64,000 bases of DNA, taken from the NCBI GenBank assembly GCA_031398055.1, contig JANNMS010000127.1, forward strand, positions 1 to 64,000, read 5' to 3'. The position numbers and the translations under genes are program-made. This DNA comes from M3007 sp031398055 (GTDB taxonomy: Bacteria; Bacteroidota; Bacteroidia; Chitinophagales; Saprospiraceae). Below, in pieces: positions 9,501 through 15,975 of the stretch (the stretch's first letter is position 1; the number at the start of each line of letters is the position of its first letter). The notes under the pieces were generated by a model. It was not told the DNA's origin. It saw nothing but the letters and a program-made list of their open reading frames with translations, and searched no databases.

Positions 9501-9512
9501 ATTGCCTTTCAT
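3540..9512 (-). CDS. Giant secreted ice-binding-like/HYR-like repeat protein with T9SS sorting domain
   Basis: A 1990-residue exported protein. Residues 1-24 are a signal peptide. Residues about 25-230 match the ice-binding/DUF3494 beta-solenoid family (LGAASSFALFTSAGALNN, GATIDGRALTTAGAIS). Twelve tandem units of 80 residues follow, each starting FTFCPPG.DLGCNP and containing ATDACG and QIFTW, then HYR-like units and a C-terminal T9SS type A sorting domain (LVPNPTSNSS...). Each unit has conserved cysteines that probably pair. Units 2/4/6 resemble each other, as do 3/5/7, showing amplification of a two-unit block. It is probably a cell-surface or secreted adhesin; ice binding is not implied by the fold alone, since many DUF3494 proteins lack known activity. 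An upstream block shared with two other genes lies at 9551-9617. A degraded relative lies upstream at 9839-10132. Confidence 0.88.
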   Translation of the reverse strand: MKGNLLLIVTGLMLLFFPNTNFGQAPDLGAASSFALFTSAGALNNLGPTIINGDVGTNTGPLTGFPPGTVNGTIHVVDAVSAQAATDLGIAAGFLAGLNCGAVLGVGMGNGQILTPNIYCTGAATTLNGNLTLDALGDPDAIFIFQIDGAFATGVAANVLLINGASSCNVYWQVTGAFDLEDNSNFVGTLVGGGAINLALGATIDGRALTTAGAISTSANFISLSPCCDNPILPTITCAADVSVSCANLVPPVDITLVVTTGLGPITVVFVGEVILNQICLNQFILVRTYMATDICGNEVTCEQTITVNDQTPPTFTFCPPGENLGCNPQSVPPPGPATATDNCGGAVTVTSSLGPITGNPCNRSQTRTYTAADECGNESTCEQIFTWSEVTTSPVFTFCPPGDDLGCNPAGVPPPGNAMATDACGAATITSSLGIITNNGCERSQTRTYTALSACGMSAFCLQIFTWTEDLDAPVFTFCPPGANLGCNPQGVPPPGNATATDACGAVTITNSLGLITGNPCNRSQTRTYTAVDICGNAEVCLQIFTWSEVATSPVFTFCPPGDDLGCNPNGVPPPGNATATDACGAATITSSLGIITNNGCERSQTRTYVAVSACGMSAFCLQIFTWTEDLDAPVFTFCPPGMNLGCNPAGVPPPGNATATDNCGTVTITSSLGLITGNPCNRSQTRTYTAVDICGNASVCLQIFTWSEVATSPVFTFCPPGQDLGCNPNGVPPPGNATATDACGAAVITSSLGIITNNGCQRSQTRTYVALSACGMSAFCLQIFTWTEDLDAPVFTFCPPGMNLGCNPNGVPPPGAAIATDACGTVTITSSLGLISGTPCNRSQTRTYTAVDICGNIEICLQIFTWSEVASAPIFTFCPPGMDLGCNPAGIPPPGNATATDACGAVTITNSLGIIINNGCQRTQIRTYTAISSCGTPAVCLQIFTWTEDLAAPIFTFCPPGADLGCNPTGVPAPGNATATDACGNVTITSALGAVIVVNICSRSQTRIYTATDVCGNQSFCNQIFTWTVGATSPTFTFCPPGADLGCNPAGVPPPGNATATDICGTPIITSSLGIITNNGCQRSQTRTYTAVNACGNSSVCLQIFTWTVDLAAPIFTFCPPGADLGCNPAGIPAPGNATATDVCGTPIIVSNLGIVVINGCQRTQTRIYTATDACGNQSFCNQIFTWTVDLAPPVFTFCPPGADLGCNPNGIPLPGNALATDACGAVTMTNSLGNVLVNGCQRSQIRTYTATDACGNLSICNQIFTWTVDLIAPTIICPQPVVVGCASDLPSQNIGNVVVSDACGNVVVTFLGQVVSNQTCANRFTLTRNYRATDACGNSADCAQIITVNDVTPPLFFENPENVTVECSPTNEAQYLAWLINFGGAQATDCSTITWSIDTLLTFPIDENCGGNFAFNIRFTATDACGNASFRDAFFITVDNTPPVFTVLPGNFVMECMLDCDGITELLGWLDFDAGAVVTDNCSEVELKVYIIDFVEGCGASYVKTYRFEATDACGNTTTATATFSFIDTEPPTVICPPDEMTLLCAEDLPLPDLSSVIASDGCGSATVSLVKITGDDTGCNGWTYTYLIVDECGLTAECVQSFGLNPETVPVSYFPDTIFVACVDDLPNEITVQSIFKSMSMDVPCAFNCFIIMWDSGVLQNGVPQNGVTWRTFTIVAKNICLKMTAPFNITFATKGICKPICTTSENVWGDPNGQIDTIAVAVALANILEINNGVTVGKFIRTISTKSSDCVLSMLPGVGGTGELSVGNFTATPANNCNSANGHSNPDGSMNNTIASATMALQLNIWYNQIYNNRDLGIQKFGDMMPCLVPGTVFSRLSDEPTVQELLNLSNDYLASVGFFEPSFGSELKNTLAKVNDFWKNCTTTDPCTKPSKRRDAEPTVLGKFELVPNPTSNSSVLTFSSEIDGEATMKLIAADGKMTKWSATIFKGNNTLTVNLENLPAGVYSLALQIGSEQKILRLVKIVN
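5680..8570 (-). repeat. Twelve 240-bp in-gene tandem repeats
   Basis: The word CCCGGCGGGCAAAAAGT recurs with near-exact 240-bp spacing (about 5895, 6135, 6375 and on to 8540), twelve times. Third positions vary more in the outer copies than in the central alternating pairs, which points to recent duplication of a 480-bp dimer. The array can recombine and change length. Confidence 0.92.
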
Positions 9513-9550
9513 TTTTATTAAATTTTGGTAATGAATTATATGAACTCACT

Positions 9551-9617
9551 GCAAAGTTGCCCGCACCCAAACCTGGGGCTGTTATACAATTGCGAGGAAT
9601 GGTTATGAAATTCACAC
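9551..9617 (-). promoter_or_regulatory. Shared promoter block A (upstream of giant protein gene)
   Basis: Plus-strand GCAAAGTTG (minus CAACTTTGC, a -7-like element) is followed by exactly 51 bp and then TTCACAC. The same two ends with the same 51-bp distance occur at 12638 and 14619. Inside are two RTTRTA-type words 21 bp apart. The layout suggests a promoter with a two-site activator, perhaps LytTR-type; the regulator is inferred. Confidence 0.6.
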
Positions 9618-9656
9618 CTTTTCGGGGTGCAAATGGCGGGCAGGTTGCAATTGAAA

Positions 9657-9696
9657 AAAACGTCCTGCCCGGCATGGCTGCCGGGCAGGACGTTTT
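9657..9696. terminator. Strong bidirectional hairpin terminator
   Basis: CGTCCTGCCCGGCA (9661-9674) pairs perfectly with 9679-9692 around a 4-nt loop. Four A residues precede it and four T residues follow, so it can act on both strands. It separates the remnant at 9839-10132 from the giant gene promoter. The rest of 9513-9838 holds no supportable gene. Confidence 0.8.
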
Positions 9697-9838
9697 GATG
9701 AAATTATTTGTGAAATTGGGAAATTTGCCGATCTGGAAAGACCTGTTTTCATTGAAAACATTTCCATTTTGGATATTTTTCGAAAAAAAATCATCCCGGT
9801 TCGGGCACACATTTCCGGCTTTTTCCAACAAAACGAGG

Positions 9839-10132
9839 TTACAGATGCAGCGTGAAAATTTGAAAACAACTGCTCGAATTCCCGGAGGCATCGGTGGCGA
9901 TGTACATCCGGATTTGCGAATGCGAGCAGCCGTTGTTCGTCAAATTTCCCAAAACAGTGGTGATTGTCGGCGCACCGCAGGCATCTGTGGCGGTGAAAGT
10001 TCGCGTTTGTGAACGCCCGCAGCCGTTTATCGCAATCGCGCCGAGCGCGGAAGTCACTGTCGGCGTGCCGCAATCATCGGTCGCGGTGGCGTTTCCGGGC
10101 GGCGGAATGGCCGCCGGGTTGCATCCCAAATT
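9839..10132 (-). pseudogene. Truncated HYR-like repeat fragment
   Basis: The minus-strand frame encodes SANLGCNPAAIPPPGNATAT through to SSCFQIFTLHL, about 97 residues that match the FTFCPPG repeats of the neighbouring giant protein. It starts in the middle of a repeat with no signal peptide or start, and appears to splice two repeats together after TATDACG, as if about 80 residues had been deleted. It ends at a stop just after QIFT. The readable frame continues upstream only through a terminator hairpin. This is the remnant of a second repeat gene, or of a former 5' or 3' part of the present one. Confidence 0.75.
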
Positions 10133-10160
10133 CGCGCTTTTTGATAAGGGCCAGGGCATA

Positions 10161-10198
10161 AAAAAAACCGTCCGGCGATGACGCCGGACGGTTTTTTT
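10161..10198 (-). terminator. Intrinsic terminator of DUF4382 lipoprotein gene
   Basis: CCGTCCGGCG and CGCCGGACGG form a 10-bp GC-rich stem with an ATGA loop, flanked by seven A and seven T residues. It lies about 50 bp beyond the stop of the minus-strand lipoprotein gene. Confidence 0.85.
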
Positions 10199-10250
10199 GC
10201 TCAAAATTTCGAGCATTTTGAATGAATGCCAGATAAATTTTGCGATTTTT

Positions 10251-11225
10251 TTAAAAGAACAAAATCCCGGTCACCACCAGATCAAGGTTGATTTCTGCTT
10301 TTGCAGAGACATTCAGCGAAAGTAAATTGAGGGAAGCAGCATTCAAAATATTCAATTGAAGTTCACCTTTGACTTGGAGTTTGCCCGCGCTATCTGCTTG
10401 ATAAGAAATAAAATGCAGTTCGTAACTCCCACTTTCAAGAAATGCAAGTGTGAAATCTCCATTGTTGGCCACCACTGAACTGGTCACGGCATTTTTGAAC
10501 TGGATATCCGAGGCACCTTGCGGGAATTTTTCATTCACGTTGTATTCCCCTTTTTTGTAAGCATAAACAATCACTTTGTCGCTTCCAGAAACGCCGTCCG
10601 TGCAGTTGCCGGAGATATTTCCGGTGTTGGTTTTGTCCATCAAACGTACCGCGGCGTTGAGTTCGGGATTGGTAACAAATTCAAATTCAGTGTCCGAACC
10701 AGATTGATAAACAATGGCATTGCGAAGGGTCATATCAATCAGTGCTTCGGCGGTTTCATTTGTTTTTGTATCGAAATTGCCACTTGCTTTTACCTGAAAA
10801 TCGCTGCCGCCGTCGAGTTTCTTTTTCTCGTCCTGTGCATTTTTTACGTAACAGCCAGGACTGTTGCCGTTTGCATCGGTTTCGGTATCGAAAACCAGCA
10901 CGATTTCATCGTAGGTTCCGGCTTTGAGTTCGCCTTCGCCCAGCAGTTTTGTTTCCCCATTTTGGTAGGCAAAAAGGTCGAAAGTGGTTTTTCCATCAAA
11001 ACCAACCCACGATTTGCCATCCACCAGGATGTCAGCAACGGTGACGAAGACCCCTTTCACGTTCGGGTCGTCGATCGGTGCATCGGTTATTTCTATCCGT
11101 GCCCGAGCCGGTTCATTGTTGTTTGTATTGTTATTTTCGGGGTCTTTCAGGCACGATGACGTGGTCAATATGCCTGAAAAAAGAAGCAAAAATGCTTGAA
11201 TGCTTATGATCGAATGGCGTAACAT
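10251..11225 (-). CDS. DUF4382 domain lipoprotein
   Basis: A 324-residue lipoprotein. The N-terminal hydrophobic segment ends in a lipobox-like ILTTSSC, followed by an Asn-rich linker. Residues about 40-190 match DUF4382 (EITDAPIDDPNVKGVFVTVADILVDG). The C-terminal 120 residues form a carboxypeptidase-regulatory-like beta sandwich (GNISGNCTDG... NNGDFTLAFLESGSYELHFISY). The molecular role of DUF4382 is unknown; members are surface or periplasmic lipoproteins of Bacteroidota. It has its own terminator and lies between the repeat remnant and a beta-barrel gene. Confidence 0.85.
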   Translation of the reverse strand: MLRHSIISIQAFLLLFSGILTTSSCLKDPENNNTNNNEPARARIEITDAPIDDPNVKGVFVTVADILVDGKSWVGFDGKTTFDLFAYQNGETKLLGEGELKAGTYDEIVLVFDTETDANGNSPGCYVKNAQDEKKKLDGGSDFQVKASGNFDTKTNETAEALIDMTLRNAIVYQSGSDTEFEFVTNPELNAAVRLMDKTNTGNISGNCTDGVSGSDKVIVYAYKKGEYNVNEKFPQGASDIQFKNAVTSSVVANNGDFTLAFLESGSYELHFISYQADSAGKLQVKGELQLNILNAASLNLLSLNVSAKAEINLDLVVTGILFF

Positions 11226-11292
11226 AATTTCAATTTTTAAGTAGTGAATGGGTCTCGTGGGGCAGTTGTTGTTTCAAAATGAGAGGGGCATA

Positions 11293-11979
11293 TTATTGCC
11301 GATTAAAGTAAAAATGCAGGCCCACGACAAAATCCCATGCAGTGGTATTGGTTCGGGTGGATTGGTCGGCATCATTGACTCGAATGGTATTTCGGCTGAT
11401 GCCATAATTATATTTCACTTGGGCTTCGAGCGAAACGCGGTCGTTTGAAAAAATAGCGTAACCAGGGCCGGCGCCAAAAGTCATGAGTTGCGTGTTCACG
11501 GTTTGTGCTGCGGTTCCATCTGAAATTTCTGTTTCGGATTTTCCATATCCATAAACGGCACCGAGAAACAAGGCCTGATCGCCTGCAAACGGGAAAAAAA
11601 GACGGGTGTAAGGCCCGAAAAGCAATTTGGTATCGGAAGTGCGCTGCGCACCGGTCACGCTCTCGGTGTTGCCCCGGTTGGAACTCAACAAATAATCCAT
11701 GCCGAGCCCAAACACCCAATTGTCGGTGATAAAATAGCCGATGGAAGGCGTGATATGAAGTTGATAAGCGGTGTTGCCGCCTTTTTGGACGGTGCCGCCG
11801 TTGTCAATTTCAATACTGGTTACGGAATTGACATAACCCACGCCGGAGCCGATTGCAAAATTGCCGCGCCCGAGCGCATCTCTTTCGGATTCGACGCCGT
11901 CTGATTGAGATTTTAGGGTAAAATGCCCAAGCATTAAAAATGCAAAAAGCATGGTAAATGAACGAAGTGCGGATGTCAT
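11293..11979 (-). CDS. Outer-membrane beta-barrel protein (OmpW/OMP_b-brl-like)
   Basis: 228 residues from the ATG at 11979. Residues 1-24 are a signal peptide (MTSALRSFTMLFAFLMLGHF). The rest alternates polar and hydrophobic residues with glycine-rich turns (FAIGSGVGYVNSV, YFITDNWVFGLGMDYLL, ALFLGAVYGYGKSE) and ends with an aromatic strand, AWDFVVGLHFYFNRQ. This is the pattern of small 8-stranded outer-membrane barrels. The frame is open further upstream, but the signal peptide fixes the start at 11979. Function within the family is not predictable from sequence; a small porin or structural barrel is likely. Confidence 0.8.
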   Translation of the reverse strand: MTSALRSFTMLFAFLMLGHFTLKSQSDGVESERDALGRGNFAIGSGVGYVNSVTSIEIDNGGTVQKGGNTAYQLHITPSIGYFITDNWVFGLGMDYLLSSNRGNTESVTGAQRTSDTKLLFGPYTRLFFPFAGDQALFLGAVYGYGKSETEISDGTAAQTVNTQLMTFGAGPGYAIFSNDRVSLEAQVKYNYGISRNTIRVNDADQSTRTNTTAWDFVVGLHFYFNRQ

Positions 11980-12054
11980 GTTTAATTTGTGTTTATTGGT
12001 AAAAAGGAAGGTGTTTTGACAATATTTTGAAATGAATTCTTGATGAATCATTGT

Positions 12055-12615
12055 TTAATTCATCGCCACATTTGGCGAAACGGGATTTGGCCGAGCGGCG
12101 TGAACATATCGAACCGCCACATTTTCCAAAAAATCAGGTTCGTCGATGTGCAGGTTTTCACCCATGATGAAAGTATAATTTCCGGTTTTTGTAAAAACGG
12201 CTTGCTTCGTTTCCACACCATATATATATGGGTCGGCACGGAGCGAACGGGTGTTGATTTTCAAATTTTTCAACGCGGCAAAATGCTTGCTTTCGACCAG
12301 CGGGGTCAGTTCACCCATCGCGTTTTCGCCCGGAAAAACAAGATAGAAAAAATGCCCTTCCGGATCGACGATGCCGAGATATGGTGGATTTGCTCCTGCA
12401 AAATGCAGATCGATGGTTTCGCCTTCGTAAAAATCGGTGGTGTTTTCGACCCAGATTTTTGCGGTTTTTGGTTCGGCGGGAATATTGATTACGACGGACG
12501 AAACCTCGTTTTGGGCAGTTTCTTGCTGAAAACAGGGCTGATATTTATCAAAAGCGAAGACGAAAAAAACCGCCAACGTTGAAATACTGATGCTGAGGAA
12601 AGGCTTCATATTCAT
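12055..12615 (-). CDS. Secreted protein of unknown function
   Basis: 186 residues (184 if the second ATG at 12609 is used). It has an N-terminal hydrophobic segment (FLSISISTLAVFFVFAF) that is a signal peptide or membrane anchor. The remainder is probably an all-beta domain (ETIDLHFAGANPPYLGIVDPEGHFFYLVFP). I do not recognise the family. It is preceded by the 67-bp promoter block shared with the giant repeat protein and the OmpA gene, so it is probably co-expressed with those surface proteins. Confidence 0.65.
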   Translation of the reverse strand: MNMKPFLSISISTLAVFFVFAFDKYQPCFQQETAQNEVSSVVINIPAEPKTAKIWVENTTDFYEGETIDLHFAGANPPYLGIVDPEGHFFYLVFPGENAMGELTPLVESKHFAALKNLKINTRSLRADPYIYGVETKQAVFTKTGNYTFIMGENLHIDEPDFLENVAVRYVHAARPNPVSPNVAMN

Positions 12616-12637
12616 ATATTTTAGGAATAATTACACT

Positions 12638-12702
12638 GCAAAGTTGGGTGGCTCGAAAATGGCATCCATTACATAATTCTTTAAAAAGGTTATATGATTC
12701 AC
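12638..12702 (-). promoter_or_regulatory. Shared promoter block B
   Basis: GCAAAGTTG, exactly 51 bp, then TTCAC on the plus strand, upstream of the minus-strand gene starting at 12615. CACTGCAAAGTTG is identical to block A. Internal ATTACA and GTTATA words lie 21 bp apart. Confidence 0.6.
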
Positions 12703-12714
12703 ACTTCTTCGTGC

Positions 12715-13233
12715 CTAAAATTTGTAGCAGATGTATTGCTGCTTGCCTTTTTGGCGGTATTTTTTTGCTGAAAAAGCGCGAAGTTTTCCGGTTTTGCGGG
12801 GCGATTTGGTGGTTTTTTTGACCGAAACAATTTTCGTCCGAGCCGAAACCGAAACGATTTTGGCTTCTTTTAAAACTTCCGGGGCGACGGGCGACGGTTT
12901 TGTGGCAGCAACTTTTTTCGGGGCAACTGCAATCTTCGAAACCATATTTCCGACCGGGCGAGCGGGCAGGTTTTTTGCCAATATTTTCGGTTTGGGTGAA
13001 ACGGTCGGCTCGATGGTTTTTGTCGGCGCGGTGCGGATTCGGATTACGTCGCTCATCCCAAAATCGTCGTTCAATTGATCCAAAACAGCGAGGTCGTCGG
13101 CATTTCCGGTTTTAAAAACGACGGTCGTGTTCGCGTAATCGAGGTCGGTTTGGGTGTATTCGATGTTGTTTTGGGCGGTGGTTTGGGCTGCGGCGAGGCA
13201 AAAAATGGTATTTAAAAAAAAGGAATTTTTCAT
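12715..13233 (-). CDS. Small basic secreted protein, unknown
   Basis: 172 residues with a signal peptide (MKNSFFLNTIFCLAAAQTTAQ), a short central acidic part (NADDLAVLDQLNDDFGMSD) and a long basic, Lys/Ala/Pro/Val-rich tail of low complexity ending QQYICYKF. No family is recognised. The basic tail might bind peptidoglycan, nucleic acid or polysaccharide; that is speculation. It lies between the OmpA gene and the unknown secreted gene, on the same strand, and its upstream region is the tandem-armed palindrome at 13234-13402. Confidence 0.6.
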   Translation of the reverse strand: MKNSFFLNTIFCLAAAQTTAQNNIEYTQTDLDYANTTVVFKTGNADDLAVLDQLNDDFGMSDVIRIRTAPTKTIEPTVSPKPKILAKNLPARPVGNMVSKIAVAPKKVAATKPSPVAPEVLKEAKIVSVSARTKIVSVKKTTKSPRKTGKLRAFSAKKYRQKGKQQYICYKF

Positions 13234-13402
13234 AATTGGTGGTGGGTTGGTGGATTGGTTATTGGTGGATTGGTTATTGGGGAATTGGGGGATTAGTTAT
13301 TGGGGAATTAGGGAATTGGTTATTTGTGCCACACCCAATTTCCCAATTCCCCAATAACTAATTTCCCAATAACTAATTCCCCAATTCCCCAATAACCAAT
13401 CA
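13234..13402. repeat. Palindrome with tandem-repeat arms (ATTGGTTATTGGGGA type)
   Basis: The left arm is built of ATTGGTTATTGG(G/T)G(A/G) units and the right arm of their complements (CCCCAATAACCAAT), around a short unpaired centre near 13326. It fills the entire gap between the OmpA stop and the next gene start. It is non-coding; open frames through it are repeat artefacts. Confidence 0.85.
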
Positions 13403-13403
13403 A

Positions 13404-14561
13404 CTATTTCCGTGCAGAAATTGCTTTTTGCCGTTTTTCCTGCTCGATAATTTTCCGGTAGAGTTCCTTGTCTTCGATGATTTCTTTGAGGCTGCGCGGC
13501 CACAACGGGTCTTCGGTGGTGATTCCCGTGATTTTAATTTCGGTGCGGCGGTTGAGTTGATGTTCGGGTTCGGAACACGTCTGACGGTTGGAGCATTGGT
13601 TGACGATTTGTGTTTCACCGTAGCCTTTTGCCGTGATTTTTTCGGAGTCGATGCCCTGCACGCTGACCAAATATTCCACCGCAGATTTGGCGCGCCGGTC
13701 GGAAAGGCTCAAATTATACTCGTCCTCGCCGCGAGCATCGGAGTGCGAACCGAGTTCGACTTTGATGGCCGGATTGTCTTTCAAAAAAACAGCGAGTTTG
13801 TCCAAAGTCCGGGCGGCCTCGGGGCGGATGACCGATTTGTCGAAATCGTAATAGACATTTTCCAACTGAAAACGCTTGCCGATTTGCACAGAATCGAGGT
13901 CAATATTGCCCAGCAAATACCCAAGTTCGTTGTTGTGGGTCATCAATTGAACCACGTCGGGTTCTTTGATGCCCATGCCGTCGACGCAAAGAATGCAGCC
14001 TTCGACATTGACATAAACTTCAATCCGGTGGTTGAGATAACCCGGTTTTCGGACGAGAATCGTGTAATAATTGCCTTCGGCAAATGAAAAATTGAAGGTT
14101 GATTTTGGGTGCCGCTCGACGGTCAATTCTTGTTGGTGGGTCGTGTTGTTGTAAATTTCGATTTTGCAATCGCGCAACGTATTGATCGGGTTGTGCTGGA
14201 TTGCTTTGTCAAAAATCGTGATATCAAAAACGTAGCCCGGTTTTCGGGACATCGGAAAATCAGATTTCAACCCGTTTTCGGTTTGAACCAGCACGGTATC
14301 ATTTTCAAAATAAGTGGATTTGTCGGCTTGGATGGCGTACCGCGCCACTTTTGGCACCCGGATTTTGAAAAAACCATCGGCATCGGTTTCGGCAGAGCCG
14401 AGTTCTTTTTTGAGCATGTCGTCAAAAACCGTCACGGTACTTTGGTTGATGGGCGTGCCTGAAATTTGGTCAAATACTTTTCCTTCGGCGACCACCATTT
14501 GCGCAGCGGCCAAAAAAGGGAGGAAAAAGAAAATCGGGATGAAAATTTTCGAGTGAGTCAT
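13404..14561 (-). CDS. OmpA-family outer-membrane protein
   Basis: 385 residues. It has a signal peptide (residues 1-20), a carboxypeptidase-regulatory-like beta domain (about 25-110, GKVFDQISGTPINQSTVTV... GFFKIRVPK), a second beta domain (about 110-230), and a C-terminal OmpA peptidoglycan-binding domain (about 235-350). The last has the usual YYDFDKSVIRPEA start, the SHSDARG motif, and NLSLSDRRAKSAVEYL. A basic helical tail follows (KELYRKIIEQEKRQK). It should tether the outer membrane or a surface complex to the cell wall. Promoter block C precedes it. Confidence 0.88.
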   Translation of the reverse strand: MTHSKIFIPIFFFLPFLAAAQMVVAEGKVFDQISGTPINQSTVTVFDDMLKKELGSAETDADGFFKIRVPKVARYAIQADKSTYFENDTVLVQTENGLKSDFPMSRKPGYVFDITIFDKAIQHNPINTLRDCKIEIYNNTTHQQELTVERHPKSTFNFSFAEGNYYTILVRKPGYLNHRIEVYVNVEGCILCVDGMGIKEPDVVQLMTHNNELGYLLGNIDLDSVQIGKRFQLENVYYDFDKSVIRPEAARTLDKLAVFLKDNPAIKVELGSHSDARGEDEYNLSLSDRRAKSAVEYLVSVQGIDSEKITAKGYGETQIVNQCSNRQTCSEPEHQLNRRTEIKITGITTEDPLWPRSLKEIIEDKELYRKIIEQEKRQKAISARK

Positions 14562-14618
14562 TTTACTGAATTTTTAGATTAAAAATGTTCCGGGAGGAAG
14601 TGAAGCGATGTTCACGAT

Positions 14619-14683
14619 GCAAAGTTGGGGGCGTCCGAAAACCCAACTGTTGTACAACTTTGGAAAGGAATTGTAGAATTCAC
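14619..14683 (-). promoter_or_regulatory. Shared promoter block C (upstream of OmpA gene)
   Basis: GCAAAGTTG, exactly 51 bp, then TTCACGC on the plus strand. Internal GTTGTA and ATTGTA are 21 bp apart, the same columns as in blocks A and B. Confidence 0.6.
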
Positions 14684-14705
14684 GCCTTTTTATGAATGAA
14701 ATGCC

Positions 14706-14784
14706 TGAATCAGAATTTGCAGGATTTTTGAATTTTCAGAAAGCAGCATTCCGTAAATTATAAAATCCTGCAAATTCTGATTCA
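14706..14784. repeat. GAATCAGAATTTGCAG hairpin
   Basis: Arms at 14706-14728 and 14762-14784 are perfect complements (23 bp) with a 33-nt loop. The arm TGAATCAGAATTTGCAG resembles repeats at 21156-21226 and 53897-54152, so this is a dispersed family. The remaining part of 14562-14922 has only promoter block C and the leader of the next gene. Confidence 0.75.
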
Positions 14785-14922
14785 AACCCTTTTTACCTCT
14801 TTTTCCTTTGCGAAAATGTGTGAATCATGTAAATTTTGCCTGTAATTGTGTAACACTTCACTTTGAAAAGGCCATGACCTTTGTTCAGTAAAAAATTTTT
14901 TAACAAAGTAAAAATCAATAAA

Positions 14923-15264
14923 ATGAAAAAGATTTTCGCGTTCATAATGACCGGATTTATGATGTTGACATTCGTGTCAACACAATTGCAAGCAGCATCG
15001 GCTTCCGTCGTGCTTCCGCCTGCGGATCCGACTGCCACGCCTGCGGATCCGACGCCCGCACAATCTGCACAGATTGAAATTTTGACCCTCCGGCTCGAAG
15101 AAATAAAAGCACTCGATAAATCGGGAATGACTTCGTCCGAAAAAAGAAAATTGCGGAAAGAAGTCCGCTCGATCAAACAAGAACTCAAAGCATTGAGCGG
15201 CGGCGTTTATATTTCTGTCGGGGCTTTGTTGGTTATTTTGATTCTTTTGATTGTTTTGTTGTAG
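14923..15264 (+). CDS. Small membrane-anchored secreted protein
   Basis: 113 residues from the ATG at 14923. It has a signal peptide (MKKIFAFIMTGFMMLTF), a Pro/Ala/Thr linker with two ADPT repeats, a charged helical section (EILTLRLEEIKALDKSG... KLRKEVRSIKQELKALS), and a C-terminal transmembrane segment (VYISVGALLVILILLIVLL) that ends the protein. This layout recurs in Bacteroidota proteins of unknown function. It is followed by an intrinsic terminator and is monocistronic. Confidence 0.75.
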   Translation: MKKIFAFIMTGFMMLTFVSTQLQAASASVVLPPADPTATPADPTPAQSAQIEILTLRLEEIKALDKSGMTSSEKRKLRKEVRSIKQELKALSGGVYISVGALLVILILLIVLL

Positions 15265-15306
15265 GAAATTATTACAATCAAATTTTTTGGAGAGTTTTGG
15301 TTTTTC

Positions 15307-15350
15307 AATAAAAAAACCGTCCCGCAATGTTGTGGGACGGTTTTTTTATT
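15307..15350 (+). terminator. Intrinsic terminator
   Basis: CCGTCCC and GGGACGG with flanking A7/T7 form a 17-bp stem after the small membrane protein gene, which stops 43 bp upstream. The hairpin loop is GCAATGTTGT. Confidence 0.85.
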
Positions 15351-15410
15351 GGTCGAATTTTGGGGCATTTGAAAAAGTGAAGCGACCTCGATTTTTTTAA
15401 GGCTCAATTA

Positions 15411-15612
15411 TGATTTCAAGTTGCTGGTTTCAAAAGGTGCGTAGCACCTAAATATTTGTAGAAAGCGAATGAAAATATTTCCAAAAGGTGCGTAGCACCG
15501 AGATATTCGAAACCAAATATTGCGGTGCTACGCACCTCTGATGGCTGATAATCAATACTTTCTACAAATATTTATGTGCTACGCACCTTTTGAAACCCGG
15601 CACTTGAAATCA
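15411..15612. repeat. GTGCGTAGCACC palindromic element, copy 2
   Basis: Four 13-mer units, two forward (GGTGCGTAGCACC) and two reverse (one degenerate, TGTGCTACGCACC). They are enclosed in an outer inverted repeat TGATTTCAAGT / ACTTGAAATCA that differs from the outer arms of the copies at 1 and 22829. The inner spacers share TTTCTACAAATATT with those copies. Together with the terminator this accounts for the 15265-15654 gap. Confidence 0.88.
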
Positions 15613-15654
15613 TTTTTAAACTTCTCTTCTAAATTTTAGTAATTGCCGTGGCTA

Positions 15655-15895
15655 TCATGGAATCAGGCGAGCGGTTTGAAGGTCATTTTGCAAATCATCC
15701 AGGTCGTAATTCAAGTACAAACCGCGCACAACCAGTGCTTTTTGAAACGAAACAATGTTCAAACCAGCAATTTTTCGTGCCTGACCGAGCGACAAACGTT
15801 TTTGTTGGTAAAGCCAAATGGCAAATTCCAACCGCAAATCCGCGACGGACATGGGCGTTTCTTGAACAAAACGTATCCGGAATTTCAATTACCAT
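15655..15895 (-). pseudogene. UPF0175-family antitoxin-like gene, apparent frameshift
   Basis: Read from the ATG at 15895, the product starts MVIEIPDTF, a normal UPF0175 N-terminus. The family-typical remainder (QETPMSVADLRLEFAIWLYQ, then LSLGQARKIAGL and NYDLDDLQNDL) lies in the next frame. Removing one base from the four-T run (plus strand 15868-15871) joins them into one ordinary protein of about 80 residues. A TAnnTTTG promoter (TACTTTTG, minus strand 15916-15909) lies 13 bp before this ATG and supports the start. UPF0175 proteins are antitoxins usually paired with a PIN-domain toxin; none is adjacent, and the downstream side is occupied by a palindromic element. It may be a dead gene, a sequencing slip, or a recoded frame. 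Confidence 0.65.
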
Positions 15896-15975
15896 CTTAT
15901 TTTTTTTACAAAAGTAAAGTTTTGTGGGCGTTCTGGCCAACAACTGTTTTCTATTTTCGGTCAAAAAATGTTGGG

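Noticed and set aside
9612..10073. Minus-strand frames near the repeat remnant
   Set aside because: They are shadow frames of the degraded fragment; only the 9839-10132 frame carries recognisable repeat residues.
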